A stretch of 42,794 nt of DNA from NCBI GenBank assembly GCA_003225055.1, contig QIAU01000165.1, positions 1-42,794 of the forward strand, written 5' to 3'. Below the pieces are notes generated by a model. It was not told the origin of the DNA, searched no databases, and was given only the letters and a program-made list of their open reading frames with translations. This DNA is from Acidobacteriota bacterium. Lineage in GTDB: Bacteria > Acidobacteriota > Terriglobia > Terriglobales > Acidobacteriaceae. Of the stretch, positions 8,706 to 16,380 are shown piece after piece (within the stretch, counting starts at the first letter, position 1; each line of letters starts with the position of its first letter). A program made the position numbers and the translations under genes.

Positions 8706-9476
8706 ATGCCCACACACGAGACCGGAACACGAGAACAATGGCTGAAGGCTCGGCTCGAGTTGCTCAAGGCGGAGAAGGAACTCACGCATCGCAGCGACCA
8801 GGTGGCACGACAGAGGCAGGAACTGCCGTGGGTGCCAATCAATAAGGGGTATCGCTTCGAAACCGACGATGGGAGCGCCTCGCTGGCAGACCTTTTCCGT
8901 GGCCGCTCGCAGCTCCTCGTCTACCACTTCATGTTCGGGCCTGACTTCGCCGCTGGTTGTCCCTCTTGTTCGTCGATCGCAGACGGCTTCAACGGCATCG
9001 CCGTGCACCTGGCCAATCATGACGTGATGCTCTGGGCCGTCTCGCGCGCCCCCATTGCGAAGCTGCAGGCGTACAAGCGTCGGATAGGCTGGACGTTCCC
9101 TTGGGCGTCCTCTGTCGGCGGTGACTTCAATTTCGACTTCTGTGCTTCGTACACGGAGGAGCAGCAGCGCGCAGGCATCGAGTACAACTTCACCCGCGAG
9201 CCGGAGTTGCTGTGGCGACCTGGTCAGGAAGGTGGTGGCCAGGCTGCGGAGGACAAGTTTGCAGCCATGTGCGGAACCGATGCGAACACCTACCATCGCG
9301 AGAGGCCGGGCACGAGCGCATTCGCGCTTGAGGACGGCATCATCTACCACACCTATTCCACCTATGCGCGCGGAGTCGACGGCCTCTGGGGGATGTACCA
9401 GTGGCTCGACCGAGCCCCAAAGGGGCGGAACGAGACGGGCGTCTGGTGGCGTCGCCAGGACGAGTACGGCAAGTGA
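8706..9476 (+). CDS. DUF899 family thioredoxin-like protein, copy 1
   Basis: The 256-residue protein is a full-length DUF899 member. It has the N-terminal helix with LLKAEKELTHRSDQVARQRQ, then LPWVPINKGYRF, LADLFRGRSQLLVYHFMFGP, the Cys pair GCPSCSS, VSRAPIAKLQAYK and IGWTFPWASS, then DFNFDF and a C-terminal W/Y-rich end. The family has a thioredoxin-like fold, and the CPSC motif is in the position of a redox-active CxxC. Its biochemical role is not established to my knowledge. ATG at 8706 has AAGGAG nine bases upstream; the frame opens earlier at 8652 without such a site. It is followed by a DUF2182 gene, one possible start of which overlaps the stop as TGATG. Confidence 0.87.
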   Translation: MPTHETGTREQWLKARLELLKAEKELTHRSDQVARQRQELPWVPINKGYRFETDDGSASLADLFRGRSQLLVYHFMFGPDFAAGCPSCSSIADGFNGIAVHLANHDVMLWAVSRAPIAKLQAYKRRIGWTFPWASSVGGDFNFDFCASYTEEQQRAGIEYNFTREPELLWRPGQEGGGQAAEDKFAAMCGTDANTYHRERPGTSAFALEDGIIYHTYSTYARGVDGLWGMYQWLDRAPKGRNETGVWWRRQDEYGK

Positions 9477-9529
9477 TGAGCAGCGTATTGGTTGTAGCGA
9501 CGCAATTGCGGGACAGGAGATCACGACCC

Positions 9530-10324
9530 ATGACTTTCGAGCGAACTTCACAGCAAGTGTTCTTCGGCACCTCAGCGCTGCTCTTTGCCGCAAGCGCAGC
9601 GCTGACGACCGTCTGGTGTGGCTCCATGTCAGCAATGGGAGAGATGCCGATGCCAGGCGGCTGGACGATGTCGATGACATGGATGCCGATGCCTGGACAG
9701 ACATGGCTGGGAGCCGCGGCGTCATTCGTTGGCATGTGGGTCGTGATGATGGTGGTGATGATGCTGCCGTCGTTGGTGCCTACGCTGTTGCGCTATCGCC
9801 AGAGGGTTGGCAGCACAGGCGAAACGCGCCTGAGTTGGCTGACTGCACTGGTGGCGATGGGGTACTTCTTCGTGTGGACTATATGCGGAGCGGCCGTCTT
9901 TCCGTTGGGTGCGACGCTTGCCGAGATCGAAATGCAACGGCCGACGCTGGCGAGAGTTGTTCCGATCACGGTCGGGGTTGTCGTCGTGATCGCCGGCGCG
10001 CTCCAATTCAGCGCGTGGAAGGCCCATCACCTTGCCTGCTGTCGGGAGCCATGGGGACGCGAGCGTACGTTGCCGGCGGATGCTGGCGCGGCTTGGCGAC
10101 GCGGGCTGCGCCTCGGCCTCCACTGCACTTACGGCTGCGCTGGCTCTACGGCGATCCTCCTCGTCATCGGGGTCATGGATCTGCGGGTCACGGCTCTTGT
10201 CACGGCAGCAATCACTGCCGAACGGCTCGCACCGAACGGCGAGCGCGTCGCGCGAACCATCGGGATTGTCGTGGTCGGGGTAGGGCTGCTCTTGATTGCG
10301 AGGGCAGCAGCCGGGCTCGGATAA
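9530..10324 (+). CDS. DUF2182 predicted metal-binding integral membrane protein
   Basis: The 264-residue protein is membrane-embedded with about six or seven hydrophobic segments. It begins with a Met/Trp-rich stretch (WCGSMSAMG, MPMPGGW, MSMTWMPMPGQ), then WVVMMVVMMLPSLVP, which is typical of DUF2182. Later landmarks are YFFVWTICG, LQFSAWKAHHLACCR and GLRLGLHCTYGCAG, whose Cys, His and Met residues could bind copper or another metal. The start at 9530 has AGGAGA nine bases upstream. A second ATG at 9476 overlaps the DUF899 stop (TGATG) and would add 18 polar residues; I prefer 9530 but cannot exclude coupling. Its position right after DUF899 suggests one transcript. The function of the family is undetermined. 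Confidence 0.85.
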   Translation: MTFERTSQQVFFGTSALLFAASAALTTVWCGSMSAMGEMPMPGGWTMSMTWMPMPGQTWLGAAASFVGMWVVMMVVMMLPSLVPTLLRYRQRVGSTGETRLSWLTALVAMGYFFVWTICGAAVFPLGATLAEIEMQRPTLARVVPITVGVVVVIAGALQFSAWKAHHLACCREPWGRERTLPADAGAAWRRGLRLGLHCTYGCAGSTAILLVIGVMDLRVTALVTAAITAERLAPNGERVARTIGIVVVGVGLLLIARAAAGLG

Positions 10325-10369
10325 CGCGCCGCACTGTGCGCATTGTTCAAATCGTGCCAGCGGCTCAAC

Positions 10370-10389
10370 TAGGTACACACTTGTTCCTA
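10370..10389. promoter_or_regulatory. HxlR-type operator candidate
   Basis: TAGGTAC (10370-10376) and GTTCCTA (10383-10389) are inverted arms matching in six of seven positions around ACACTT. HxlR-family operators are typically short TA-rich inverted repeats of this kind. The site lies 116 bases before the HxlR start. Confidence 0.45.
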
Positions 10390-10505
10390 ATTGCGCCTGG
10401 AGCGCAAGAATTGGCAAGCTGTGACAGTGACGGCGAAACGAAGACGTGAGAGGCAAATAAGCGCGGTTATTTCGCAGAGACGTTTTCGCAGAAGTGAAGA
10501 GCGGC

Positions 10506-10850
10506 ATGAATACGATGCAAGGACCAAAAATGGCCTCGTCCATCTTCATCGGCAGATGGACACCCAAGATTTTGTTTTCGCTAAGAGAGAGGCCTTATCG
10601 CCATGGGCAGTTACGCCGCCAGCTCGGGAGCGTGTCGCAGCGCATGCTGACCAGAACTCTCCGCAATCTCGAATCCGCGGGTTTAATCGCCAGGCGTGTG
10701 ACCCAATCGAAGGCCATTACTGTCGAATATTCGCTGACCAAACTGGGAAGGACAATCATCGCTCCACTCAGAGGCATGTGCCGCTGGGCAAAGCGATACC
10801 GCAAAGACGTGAGCGCTGACGTGCGACTTCGGGAAGCCGAAACAGGGTAA
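10506..10850 (+). CDS. HxlR family transcriptional regulator
   Basis: The 114-residue protein has the HxlR winged helix: IGRWTPKILFSL (helix 1), FxxL-like region HGQLRRQLGSVSQRMLTRTLRNLESAGLI (recognition helix), a wing with VEYSLTKLG, and a C-terminal helix. The redox-sensing Cys that many HxlR proteins carry just before GG/GKW is missing here (MASSIFIGRW), so aldehyde or quinone sensing by that residue is unlikely. The only Cys is in MCRWAKRY. The start is uncertain: GTG 10494, ATG 10506 and ATG 10515 are in frame and the ribosome-binding site is weak. Downstream lie a dead SDR gene, a 46-residue protein and DUF899 copy 2. HxlR-SDR pairs are common, so this was probably its target unit. Confidence 0.8.
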   Translation: MNTMQGPKMASSIFIGRWTPKILFSLRERPYRHGQLRRQLGSVSQRMLTRTLRNLESAGLIARRVTQSKAITVEYSLTKLGRTIIAPLRGMCRWAKRYRKDVSADVRLREAETG

Positions 10851-10938
10851 ACGCAAAATCTTTCTTGCGGGATGTACCCTCCCACGACGAGCGATGCGCA
10901 ATAGCAAGCAGAAAGGGCAACCATAGAAGGAGAACCAT

Positions 10939-11072
10939 ATGAACATCGAGTACAAAACAATCTTAATCACCGGCGCCAACCGCGGTATCGGTCTGCCCTG
11001 GTTGAGGAGGCCTTGAGGAGAGGCGCGAAGCTGGTGTATGCCGGTACGCGCCAGCCGCCGCGAACGAATTAG
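10939..11072 (+). pseudogene. Remnant of a short-chain dehydrogenase (5' end only, frameshifted)
   Basis: ATG 10939 has a strong AAGGAG (10927-10932). It opens MNIEYKTILITGANRGIG, the nucleotide-binding TGxxxGIG motif of SDR enzymes. One base is then missing near 10993-10994. In the shifted frame the expected continuation ALVEEALRRGAKLVYAGTR is intact and runs to a stop at 11070-11072. The rest of the enzyme (about 200 residues) is gone. The gene therefore carries both a frameshift and a large deletion. The intact promoter side and ribosome-binding site suggest it was the first gene controlled by the HxlR regulator. Confidence 0.8.
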
Positions 11073-11091
11073 AAGTTCAGAGGAGGGACAT

Positions 11092-11232
11092 ATGTGCCCA
11101 GCATGCATCGCAAGCACAGCAGTGATGGTTGCCGGAGCCGCATCCACGGGAGGAATTCTGGCGGTGTGCATCGGCAAGTTCAGAAAATTTTCAGAGCGAG
11201 TGGTCTGTTTCAGAAAACAAAAGGAGAAATGA
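11092..11232 (+). CDS. 46-residue CPAC-motif small membrane protein
   Basis: The protein starts MCPACIASTAVMVAG, continues with a Gly/Ala/Val-rich hydrophobic stretch (about 5-27) and ends with a basic tail (KFRKFSERVVCFRKQKEK). It looks like a single-span small protein with a CxxC pair at its very N-terminus and two further Cys (26 and 39). I recall similar short MCPAC proteins near redox or stress genes in proteobacteria, but no function. AGGAGGG (11081-11087) is an excellent ribosome-binding site five bases from ATG. The end of the gene contains the AAGGAG used by the next gene, whose ATG follows one base after this stop. The frame opens earlier (11038) but that extension lies in the SDR remnant. 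Confidence 0.7.
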   Translation: MCPACIASTAVMVAGAASTGGILAVCIGKFRKFSERVVCFRKQKEK

Positions 11233-11233
11233 T

Positions 11234-12037
11234 ATGTCAACAAGCAGAGAGAGAGACAAGGAGTACCCGAAAGGGCATGTCGCGATGAAGACACCCCCGA
11301 TCGTGTCGGAGCAGGAGTGGGAGGCTGCGCGGCAGCAGCTCCTCGTGAAGGAGAAGGCCTTGACCCGTTCCCGTGATGCGCTGGCCGCCGAGCGTCGACG
11401 GATGCCGTGGATGGCGGTGGAGAAGAAGTACGAGTTCGACGGGCCCAAGGGTAAGGTTAGCCTGCTCGACCTGTTCGAGGGCCGCAGGCAGTTGATCGTC
11501 TATCGCGCCTTCTTCGAGCCCGGGGTGTTCGGCTGGCCCGAGCACGCCTGCCGCGGCTGCTCCCTGGGCGCCGATCAGGTCGCCCAGCTGGCCCATCTGA
11601 ACGCTCGCGACACCACCCTCGCCTACGCCTCACGCGCGCCGCAGACGGACATCGCGCGCCTGAAGGCGCGGATGGGCTGGGAGATGCCCTGGTACACCAT
11701 CACCGACGGCTTCGACGCGGACTTCGGCGTCGATGAATGGCACGGCCACAACGTGTTCTTCCGCGACTGCGAGCGGGTGTTCCGCACATACTTCATCAAC
11801 GGCCGCGGCGACGAGGCGATGGGGACCACCTGGAGCTACCTCGACAGCACGCCGCTCGGCCGCCAGGAGACTTGGGAGGACTCGCCAGAGGGTTACCCCC
11901 AGACCCCGCCGTACAAGTGGTGGAACTGGCACGACAACTACGAGGCCGAGGCCTCGCCTGACCCGAAGTGGGTCGAGGTGTCCGACGCTGGAGAAGCCGC
12001 CTTTCGAAAGCGCGACGCAGAGGCGAAAGCGAGCTAA
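11234..12037 (+). CDS. DUF899 family thioredoxin-like protein, copy 2
   Basis: The 267-residue protein is a second DUF899 member, clearly different from copy 1. Landmarks are VSEQEWEAARQQLLVKEKAL, RRRMPWMAVEKKYEF, LLDLFEGRRQLIVYRAFFEP, the Cys pair CRGCS, ASRAPQTDIARLKARMGW, EMPWYTI and a Trp-rich C-terminus (YKWWNWHDNY). Compared with copy 1 it has FF/EPGVFGWPEHAC before the CxxC. ATG 11234 has AAGGAG at 11221-11226, seven bases away, inside the end of the small CPAC gene, so the two are translated from one message. The frame opens at 11129 but the added residues are non-homologous. The last 20 residues are Lys/Ala-rich. Confidence 0.85.
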   Translation: MSTSRERDKEYPKGHVAMKTPPIVSEQEWEAARQQLLVKEKALTRSRDALAAERRRMPWMAVEKKYEFDGPKGKVSLLDLFEGRRQLIVYRAFFEPGVFGWPEHACRGCSLGADQVAQLAHLNARDTTLAYASRAPQTDIARLKARMGWEMPWYTITDGFDADFGVDEWHGHNVFFRDCERVFRTYFINGRGDEAMGTTWSYLDSTPLGRQETWEDSPEGYPQTPPYKWWNWHDNYEAEASPDPKWVEVSDAGEAAFRKRDAEAKAS

Positions 12038-12039
12038 AG

Positions 12040-12126
12040 AAGGGCGACCACTTCGCCGCCTTCGAGCAGCCGGCTCTTTTCACACAGGAGCTGCGCGAAT
12101 GCTTCCGCAGGGTGCGCGGAGCATAG
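12040..12126 (+). pseudogene. 3' remnant of an epoxide hydrolase-like alpha/beta hydrolase
   Basis: Three bases after the DUF899 stop an open frame reads KGDHFAAFEQPALFTQELRE and closes with a stop at 12124-12126. This is the typical C-terminus of epoxide hydrolase-like alpha/beta hydrolases, where the His before FAA is the catalytic one. Everything upstream of that His is lost, so this is a deletion scar. Confidence 0.65.
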
Positions 12127-12139
12127 CCAGGAGGAGATC

Positions 12140-12410
12140 TTGGCGGACTGTGATCTCACCACCGCGCGCAAAGGAAAGACGATGACGAAGCATATGACTG
12201 GAGACAGTGAGGTCAAGCGCGACCTCAGGAAAATGAAAACAGCGCCCCAGGCGCTAACGGCGAGAACGATGACAGACTTCATGAGAGATGAACCTTCAGC
12301 ACCTGCGGTGGTTGATCGGGGTACTTTCCAGGCCGAGCTGGACGCATTGCGGATTCGAGAGAAGGCTCACACAAGAGAAGGCGACACCATTGCAGCCGCC
12401 CGCCGACGGC
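12140..12410 (+). pseudogene. 5' fragment of a third DUF899 gene, cut at a junction
   Basis: A TTG at 12140 preceded by AGGAGG (12130-12135) opens a frame that later reads VVDRGTFQAELDALRIREKA and HTREGDTIAAARRRL. This is the N-terminal helix of a DUF899 protein just before the expected RRRLPMV motif. At about 12405-12411 homology stops; the frame continues to 12484 only as the complement of a methyltransferase gene. The first 40 codons do not look like DUF899, so the true old start may be ATG 12269. The gene has lost about 80 percent of its length and cannot make a working protein. Confidence 0.7.
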
Positions 12411-12947
12411 TTGGGCAAGCACCGCGATCTGGCGCAACGTGGCCGCGATCGCCGGCTGGCTGGCGTCAAAGCCGACGGTATTGAGCCGCTCCCACCAGGA
12501 ACCGCCCGCCTCGAAATCGACCGGCACCAGCCGCAGCCACTCCGGGATGCCGAAGCCGAGCTCGATCAGGCGCTGGCGCTTCCAGGCCTGGGGACCGGGT
12601 TGGTCGACCTCGAATACCTTTAGCCTGGAGGCGATCTCCGGCCTGCGCTGGGCGAAACTGTCGAGGCCAGCTCCGAGGATAACGTGTTGGCTGACGCCGC
12701 GGCCAGCCTGTTCCACAACCAGATCCTCGATGAAGCGAGCCCGGGCCACGATGGAGGCGCGGAAGAGGCTCGTGGCGTGCGGCTCCATGTCCGGACGGCG
12801 GCGCCAGCCGTCGTCCGGGGCCGCCAACTGGAGGCCAATCTCGTCTTCGAGCACATGTGGCAGCGGATCGACCTGGACGTGCATGGCCCGCCACAAGGCG
12901 ACCCGAACCGCCGTGCTGTCTGGCGCCGCGGCTCGCTTATCATGCAT
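12405..12947 (-). pseudogene. 5' fragment of a SAM-dependent methyltransferase (leucine carboxyl methyltransferase-like)
   Basis: ATG 12947, with GAGGAGAG seven bases upstream, opens a protein containing ARARFIEDLVV, GVSQHVILGAGLDSFAQR (the SAM-binding loop), VFEVDQPGPQAWKRQRL and FEAGGSWWERL. These fit the class I methyltransferases of the LCMT/TIGR00027 type. After FDASQPA the expected strand is missing and the text jumps to AATLRQIAVLA, suggesting an internal deletion of roughly 15 residues. At about 12411 it meets the inverted DUF899 fragment and homology ends; the frame runs on to 12279 through foreign sequence. Missing the C-terminal third, it is probably inactive. Confidence 0.7.
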
Positions 12948-13732
12948 GATGTTCTCTCCTCGGGCCTGAATTGCTGAGCTACGATGTCGTCCAGATTATC
13001 AGCCGCTTCGTGGCTATTCCGATCCAGCACCGCAGGCTCACCGCAGCGGAGCTCAGCGAACGTTTCGTGCTGGCCTGCCCCCAGGAGCTAACTGCTTTGC
13101 ACCTGCCAGAACGGAGCCGCTAATTATTGTCCGGGTGGGTCTGTCCCGCCAGTTTGTTGCCCGCGCGGCCTGGAGAGCGGCGATTCCCAAATGTGGCGCG
13201 TCTATGGCTCTACGCAACACTTGCGGGCGAGCGACGGGCAAGCCACGGTCTCAACATCTGAGGCAAACGCTCGTGCTTCCGGAAGGGCTCGTACGAGCGC
13301 CCTCATGCGATCGGCCGGTCTTGGAACCATAATGCCGGTGCGAACGCAAGCGGCGTCCCATCCAGCTTCGCGTATGGATAATGAAGCAGTTGAGGGGATA
13401 TTCAGGCTGTGCTGGCGCGAAGCTGATGTCCCGTCCTATCGCGAGTGCAGGCGATTAACGTCATGCAACCCCGAAAAAACACGCAGCGGCTATCACTCAT
13501 CGCTGCGGTGAGTAGGGACACGTGACCACCAGTTGGTGAAATCTCGATTGCACTCAAGACCCGATCAATGCACCTAAGACAGATCTTGCGGGTGCCGCGC
13601 GTGATCCTGGTGTTTTGGAAAGCGTGGCAAAGGGCTGAAGAATTTCGGTTTGCACCCTGTGCGGCTACATTTACACGTCCATGGTGCCCACAGTTGCAAA
13701 AAACGCAAGGGTCAGTACCCCCAAAAGCTCGG
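12948..13732. other. 785-base gap without a recognised gene
   Basis: The left edge must hold the promoter and ribosome-binding site of the methyltransferase fragment. Beyond it, short frames exist on both strands (for example plus 13191-13511), but none has a convincing ribosome-binding site or domain. Given the decay on its left side, it may contain further unrecognisable gene remnants. Confidence 0.5.
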
Positions 13733-15517
13733 TCAAGTTGCACAACGCAGCCAGTCACCTCGCCGATTGCGCACAAGCAGTTCGCAGAAACGCGGGTAAG
13801 CGTATAAAGGAGCCGTAAAGGGCAGATGCCTGGAGAAGAAGAACTGGCAGTCGGGGTCGCGAACGGCGAAGGCCTCGCTGGCGTGACGCAGAGCATCGCT
13901 CTCTCGGGAGGCGGCAGCGGCCGCAAGGGCAAGTTGCGCCGCCGGCACATACTGCCGCCGTGCCCGCGCGAGCATCTCCGAGTAGAGCGCATCGGCTTGC
14001 TCTGTTTTGCCCCACTTGCCATAGGTCACACCCAGGAATGCCATCGACCATGCCAGTCGACCCGACATGGCTAAGGCCGATTCCCCTGCCGCGACAGATT
14101 CTTCCAAGTTTCCATCGATATGCAGGACCAGCTGGAGAAGCATCTGGGCCAGAAAGGAGTCAGAATCAAGCTCCACTGCCCGTTGGCAAGACTGTACAGC
14201 CTCCAGTTTTTTACCGGCATTGCCACAGGTCAGCCCGTACACGGCGTGCGCGTAGCTTGAAAGCGGATCAGCTTTCAAAGCCAGCTTCGCTTGCTCAACA
14301 CCCTCCGCAAGCCGACCTTCGGAAAACTGGAGGTAGAACAAGGCATACCAGTCACGCGACTGGGTGTAGCTGGGATTCAGCTCAATGGCGCGAAGAAACT
14401 CCTGTTCGGCTTTCGCGCGGTCCCATGCGCACATCAGAGAGGCCATTGCCAGAGCATTACGCGCTTCCGCGAGAGACGGACCTAGCGCGACCGCCCGGTG
14501 GGCGGCTTCCAAGGCTTTTGGCGTGTTCGCTTCAGGACGAGCGAAGCCATAATAACCGAGCACCGTCTGGGAATCTGCGAGTCCAGCCCAAGCCAATGCG
14601 TAATCGGGGTCGAGTACAACCTCTCTCTCGAAGCACTCTGCGGCACGTGAGATGACGCCGCCACGGCGATACAGAAGCTCTCGACCCTTCACATACAGTT
14701 GGTACGACTCTAGAGTGTTAGTCTCCGCGGTCACGAGCCGTTCCTGCTCCCCTGCCTTCAACGTGACCTTTAACCGCTCCGCGATGCTTCGGGCAATCTC
14801 ATCCTGGATCTCGAAAATGTCCTTCACCTCCCGGTCGAATCGATCCGACCAGAGGTGGTATCCATCTTCTACATTGACAAGCTGAGCGGAAATTCGGAGC
14901 TCGTTACCGGCTCTGCGGACGCTGCCAAGGAGAACCGTGCGCACGTTCAGTTGCCTGCCCACTGAGCGGATGTCGATGTATTTGCCCTTAAAGGAAAACG
15001 CAGACGTTCGCGCCACCACATGAAGCTGGTCAATCTGCGCGAGGGCATTGATGATCTCCTCCGTCATCCCGTCGGCGAAGAATTCGTCCTGCCTATCAGC
15101 GCTCATGCTGGTGAAGGGCAACACGGCAATGGAATCAACAGCAGGGCTTTGTGAAAGTGCACGAGAGGGGCGCAGGTTATCTGCGGCTTCGTGCAGGGCA
15201 CCTATGAAGCGGTAACCCCGTTTCGTAAGCGTCTCGATGAAGCGAGGCGTCTCCGCATCGTCGCCGAGCGCCTCCCGCAATTTCTTTACGGCATTATTTA
15301 GACCTTGATTGAAATCTACGAATGTATCCGCGGACCAGATTCTTTTCTGAAGTTCCTCGCGGCTCACTACTTCCCCAGAACGCTCAAGCAGTGCGCACAG
15401 GAGTTGGAACGGTTGAATCTGCAGTTTTACCCTTAAGCCGTGGCGGCACAGTTCGCCCGAACGAAGATCAACTTCGAAATCAGCGAAACGAATTTCTGGT
15501 TTTGCTGGCACAGCCAC
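13733..15517 (-). CDS. Winged-helix / TolB-like / TPR regulator
   Basis: The 594-residue protein has three parts. Residues 8-107 form an OmpR/CadC-type winged helix (FADFEVDLRSGEL, FQLLCALLERSGEVVSREEL, then NNAVKKLREALGD and TLTKRGYRFIG). Residues 128-260 form the TolB/FlgO-like segment (SIAVLPFTSMSADRQDEFFA, FADGMTEEIINALA, GSVRRAGNELRISAQLV). Residues 270-594 carry tetratricopeptide repeats (for example FEREVVLDPDYALAWAGLAD, FLRAIELNPSYTQSR). This architecture is very common in Acidobacteriota, where such proteins are cytosolic transcriptional regulators with protein-protein interaction repeats. It is transcribed away from the secreted-protein genes at 15.8-18.5 kb and may control them, by position only. 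Length and motifs look intact. Confidence 0.88.
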   Translation of the reverse strand: MAVPAKPEIRFADFEVDLRSGELCRHGLRVKLQIQPFQLLCALLERSGEVVSREELQKRIWSADTFVDFNQGLNNAVKKLREALGDDAETPRFIETLTKRGYRFIGALHEAADNLRPSRALSQSPAVDSIAVLPFTSMSADRQDEFFADGMTEEIINALAQIDQLHVVARTSAFSFKGKYIDIRSVGRQLNVRTVLLGSVRRAGNELRISAQLVNVEDGYHLWSDRFDREVKDIFEIQDEIARSIAERLKVTLKAGEQERLVTAETNTLESYQLYVKGRELLYRRGGVISRAAECFEREVVLDPDYALAWAGLADSQTVLGYYGFARPEANTPKALEAAHRAVALGPSLAEARNALAMASLMCAWDRAKAEQEFLRAIELNPSYTQSRDWYALFYLQFSEGRLAEGVEQAKLALKADPLSSYAHAVYGLTCGNAGKKLEAVQSCQRAVELDSDSFLAQMLLQLVLHIDGNLEESVAAGESALAMSGRLAWSMAFLGVTYGKWGKTEQADALYSEMLARARRQYVPAAQLALAAAAASRESDALRHASEAFAVRDPDCQFFFSRHLPFTAPLYAYPRFCELLVRNRRGDWLRCAT

Positions 15518-15835
15518 CTCCGATCCCCTGGCAGGTTCTCTCTCGAACGGTGGCCCAATTTAGGTCGCTATTCTGCCGCAAAAGACCGTTTAATTCAATG
15601 GGTTAGGCGGTTATCTGCAGAACAGGAAAAGAACAGTCATGGGAAATTGACCCTCTGACCCGGACAGTGCGATCAAGTTAAGTTCGTTCAGCTGCTGTCT
15701 GGGGGCACAACACAACCGGTTCCTGTAGTTCGGGGCACTGTGCTTCAGCGGCGAATACGTAAACGACCGTTGCGTTTAGGGCCGAGACTAGACGGTCGCC
15801 GGTTAATTTCCGAAGAGTTCAAAAGGAGAATACCA

Positions 15836-16303
15836 ATGAAATCCAGAATAGCCAGTAAATGTCTGGGCAGTCTGTTCGCCGTAGTTCTAACGATAGCCAT
15901 GGCAGCTCCTGCTCATGCAGAAGACCCCGTGTGCTCACTTGCGCGCTCTGCTGGAAAGTGGTCGTTCACGGACCAGGGCACGGTCCTTCCCATTGGTCCG
16001 AGGACCGCCGTCGGTGTATTCACGTTCGATGGGACGGGAAATCTGCACAATGGGGTTGCGACTTCCAGCCTCGCCGGCGCCGTTGCCAGCGAGACCTTTT
16101 CTGGGACCTACGCCGTGAATCCGGATTGCACCGGCACAATCAGTGTCGAGATTTTCGCATCGGGAACCGAGATTTTGGCTGTGACTCTCAGCATCGCATT
16201 CGACGAGGACATGAAGCACATGCGAGGGATCTTCACGTCGGCGGCAACGCCAAACGGAACGCAGCTCCCGACTGTGATCAACCTTGACGCGCGAAAGCAA
16301 TAA
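15836..16303 (+). CDS. Secreted 155-residue protein of unknown function
   Basis: The protein has a clear signal peptide (MKSRIASKCLGSLFAVVLTI.. with AHAE cleavage near 27). A beta-rich mature domain follows, with GKWSFTDQGTVLP, GVFTFDGTGNLHNG, FSGTYAVNPDCTGTISV and FTSAATPNGTQLP. Proteins with the FSGTYxVNPDCTG pattern occur as small secreted proteins in Acidobacteriota, but no activity is known to me. AAAAGGAG (15821-15828) lies seven bases before ATG 15836; the frame opens at 15740 but the extra 32 codons are not protein-like. It is followed after 77 bases by a larger secreted protein whose domains have a similar style. Confidence 0.75.
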   Translation: MKSRIASKCLGSLFAVVLTIAMAAPAHAEDPVCSLARSAGKWSFTDQGTVLPIGPRTAVGVFTFDGTGNLHNGVATSSLAGAVASETFSGTYAVNPDCTGTISVEIFASGTEILAVTLSIAFDEDMKHMRGIFTSAATPNGTQLPTVINLDARKQ

Positions 16304-16380
16304 GTTCGGCGATTACATTTTTCGCGGACGATGGACCACGCTCGGGCCTATTGAACGAAAACTCAAAAAAGGAGGCCTCC

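Noticed and set aside
9121-10449. 442-codon open frame across DUF899 and DUF2182
   Set aside because: It is an out-of-frame shadow: the translation is Arg/His-rich and irregular, while the other frames match known families.
13402-14022. 206-codon minus-strand frame overlapping the winged-helix/TPR regulator
   Set aside because: The overlap is with the real C-terminus of the regulator in another frame; no domain or ribosome-binding site is seen.
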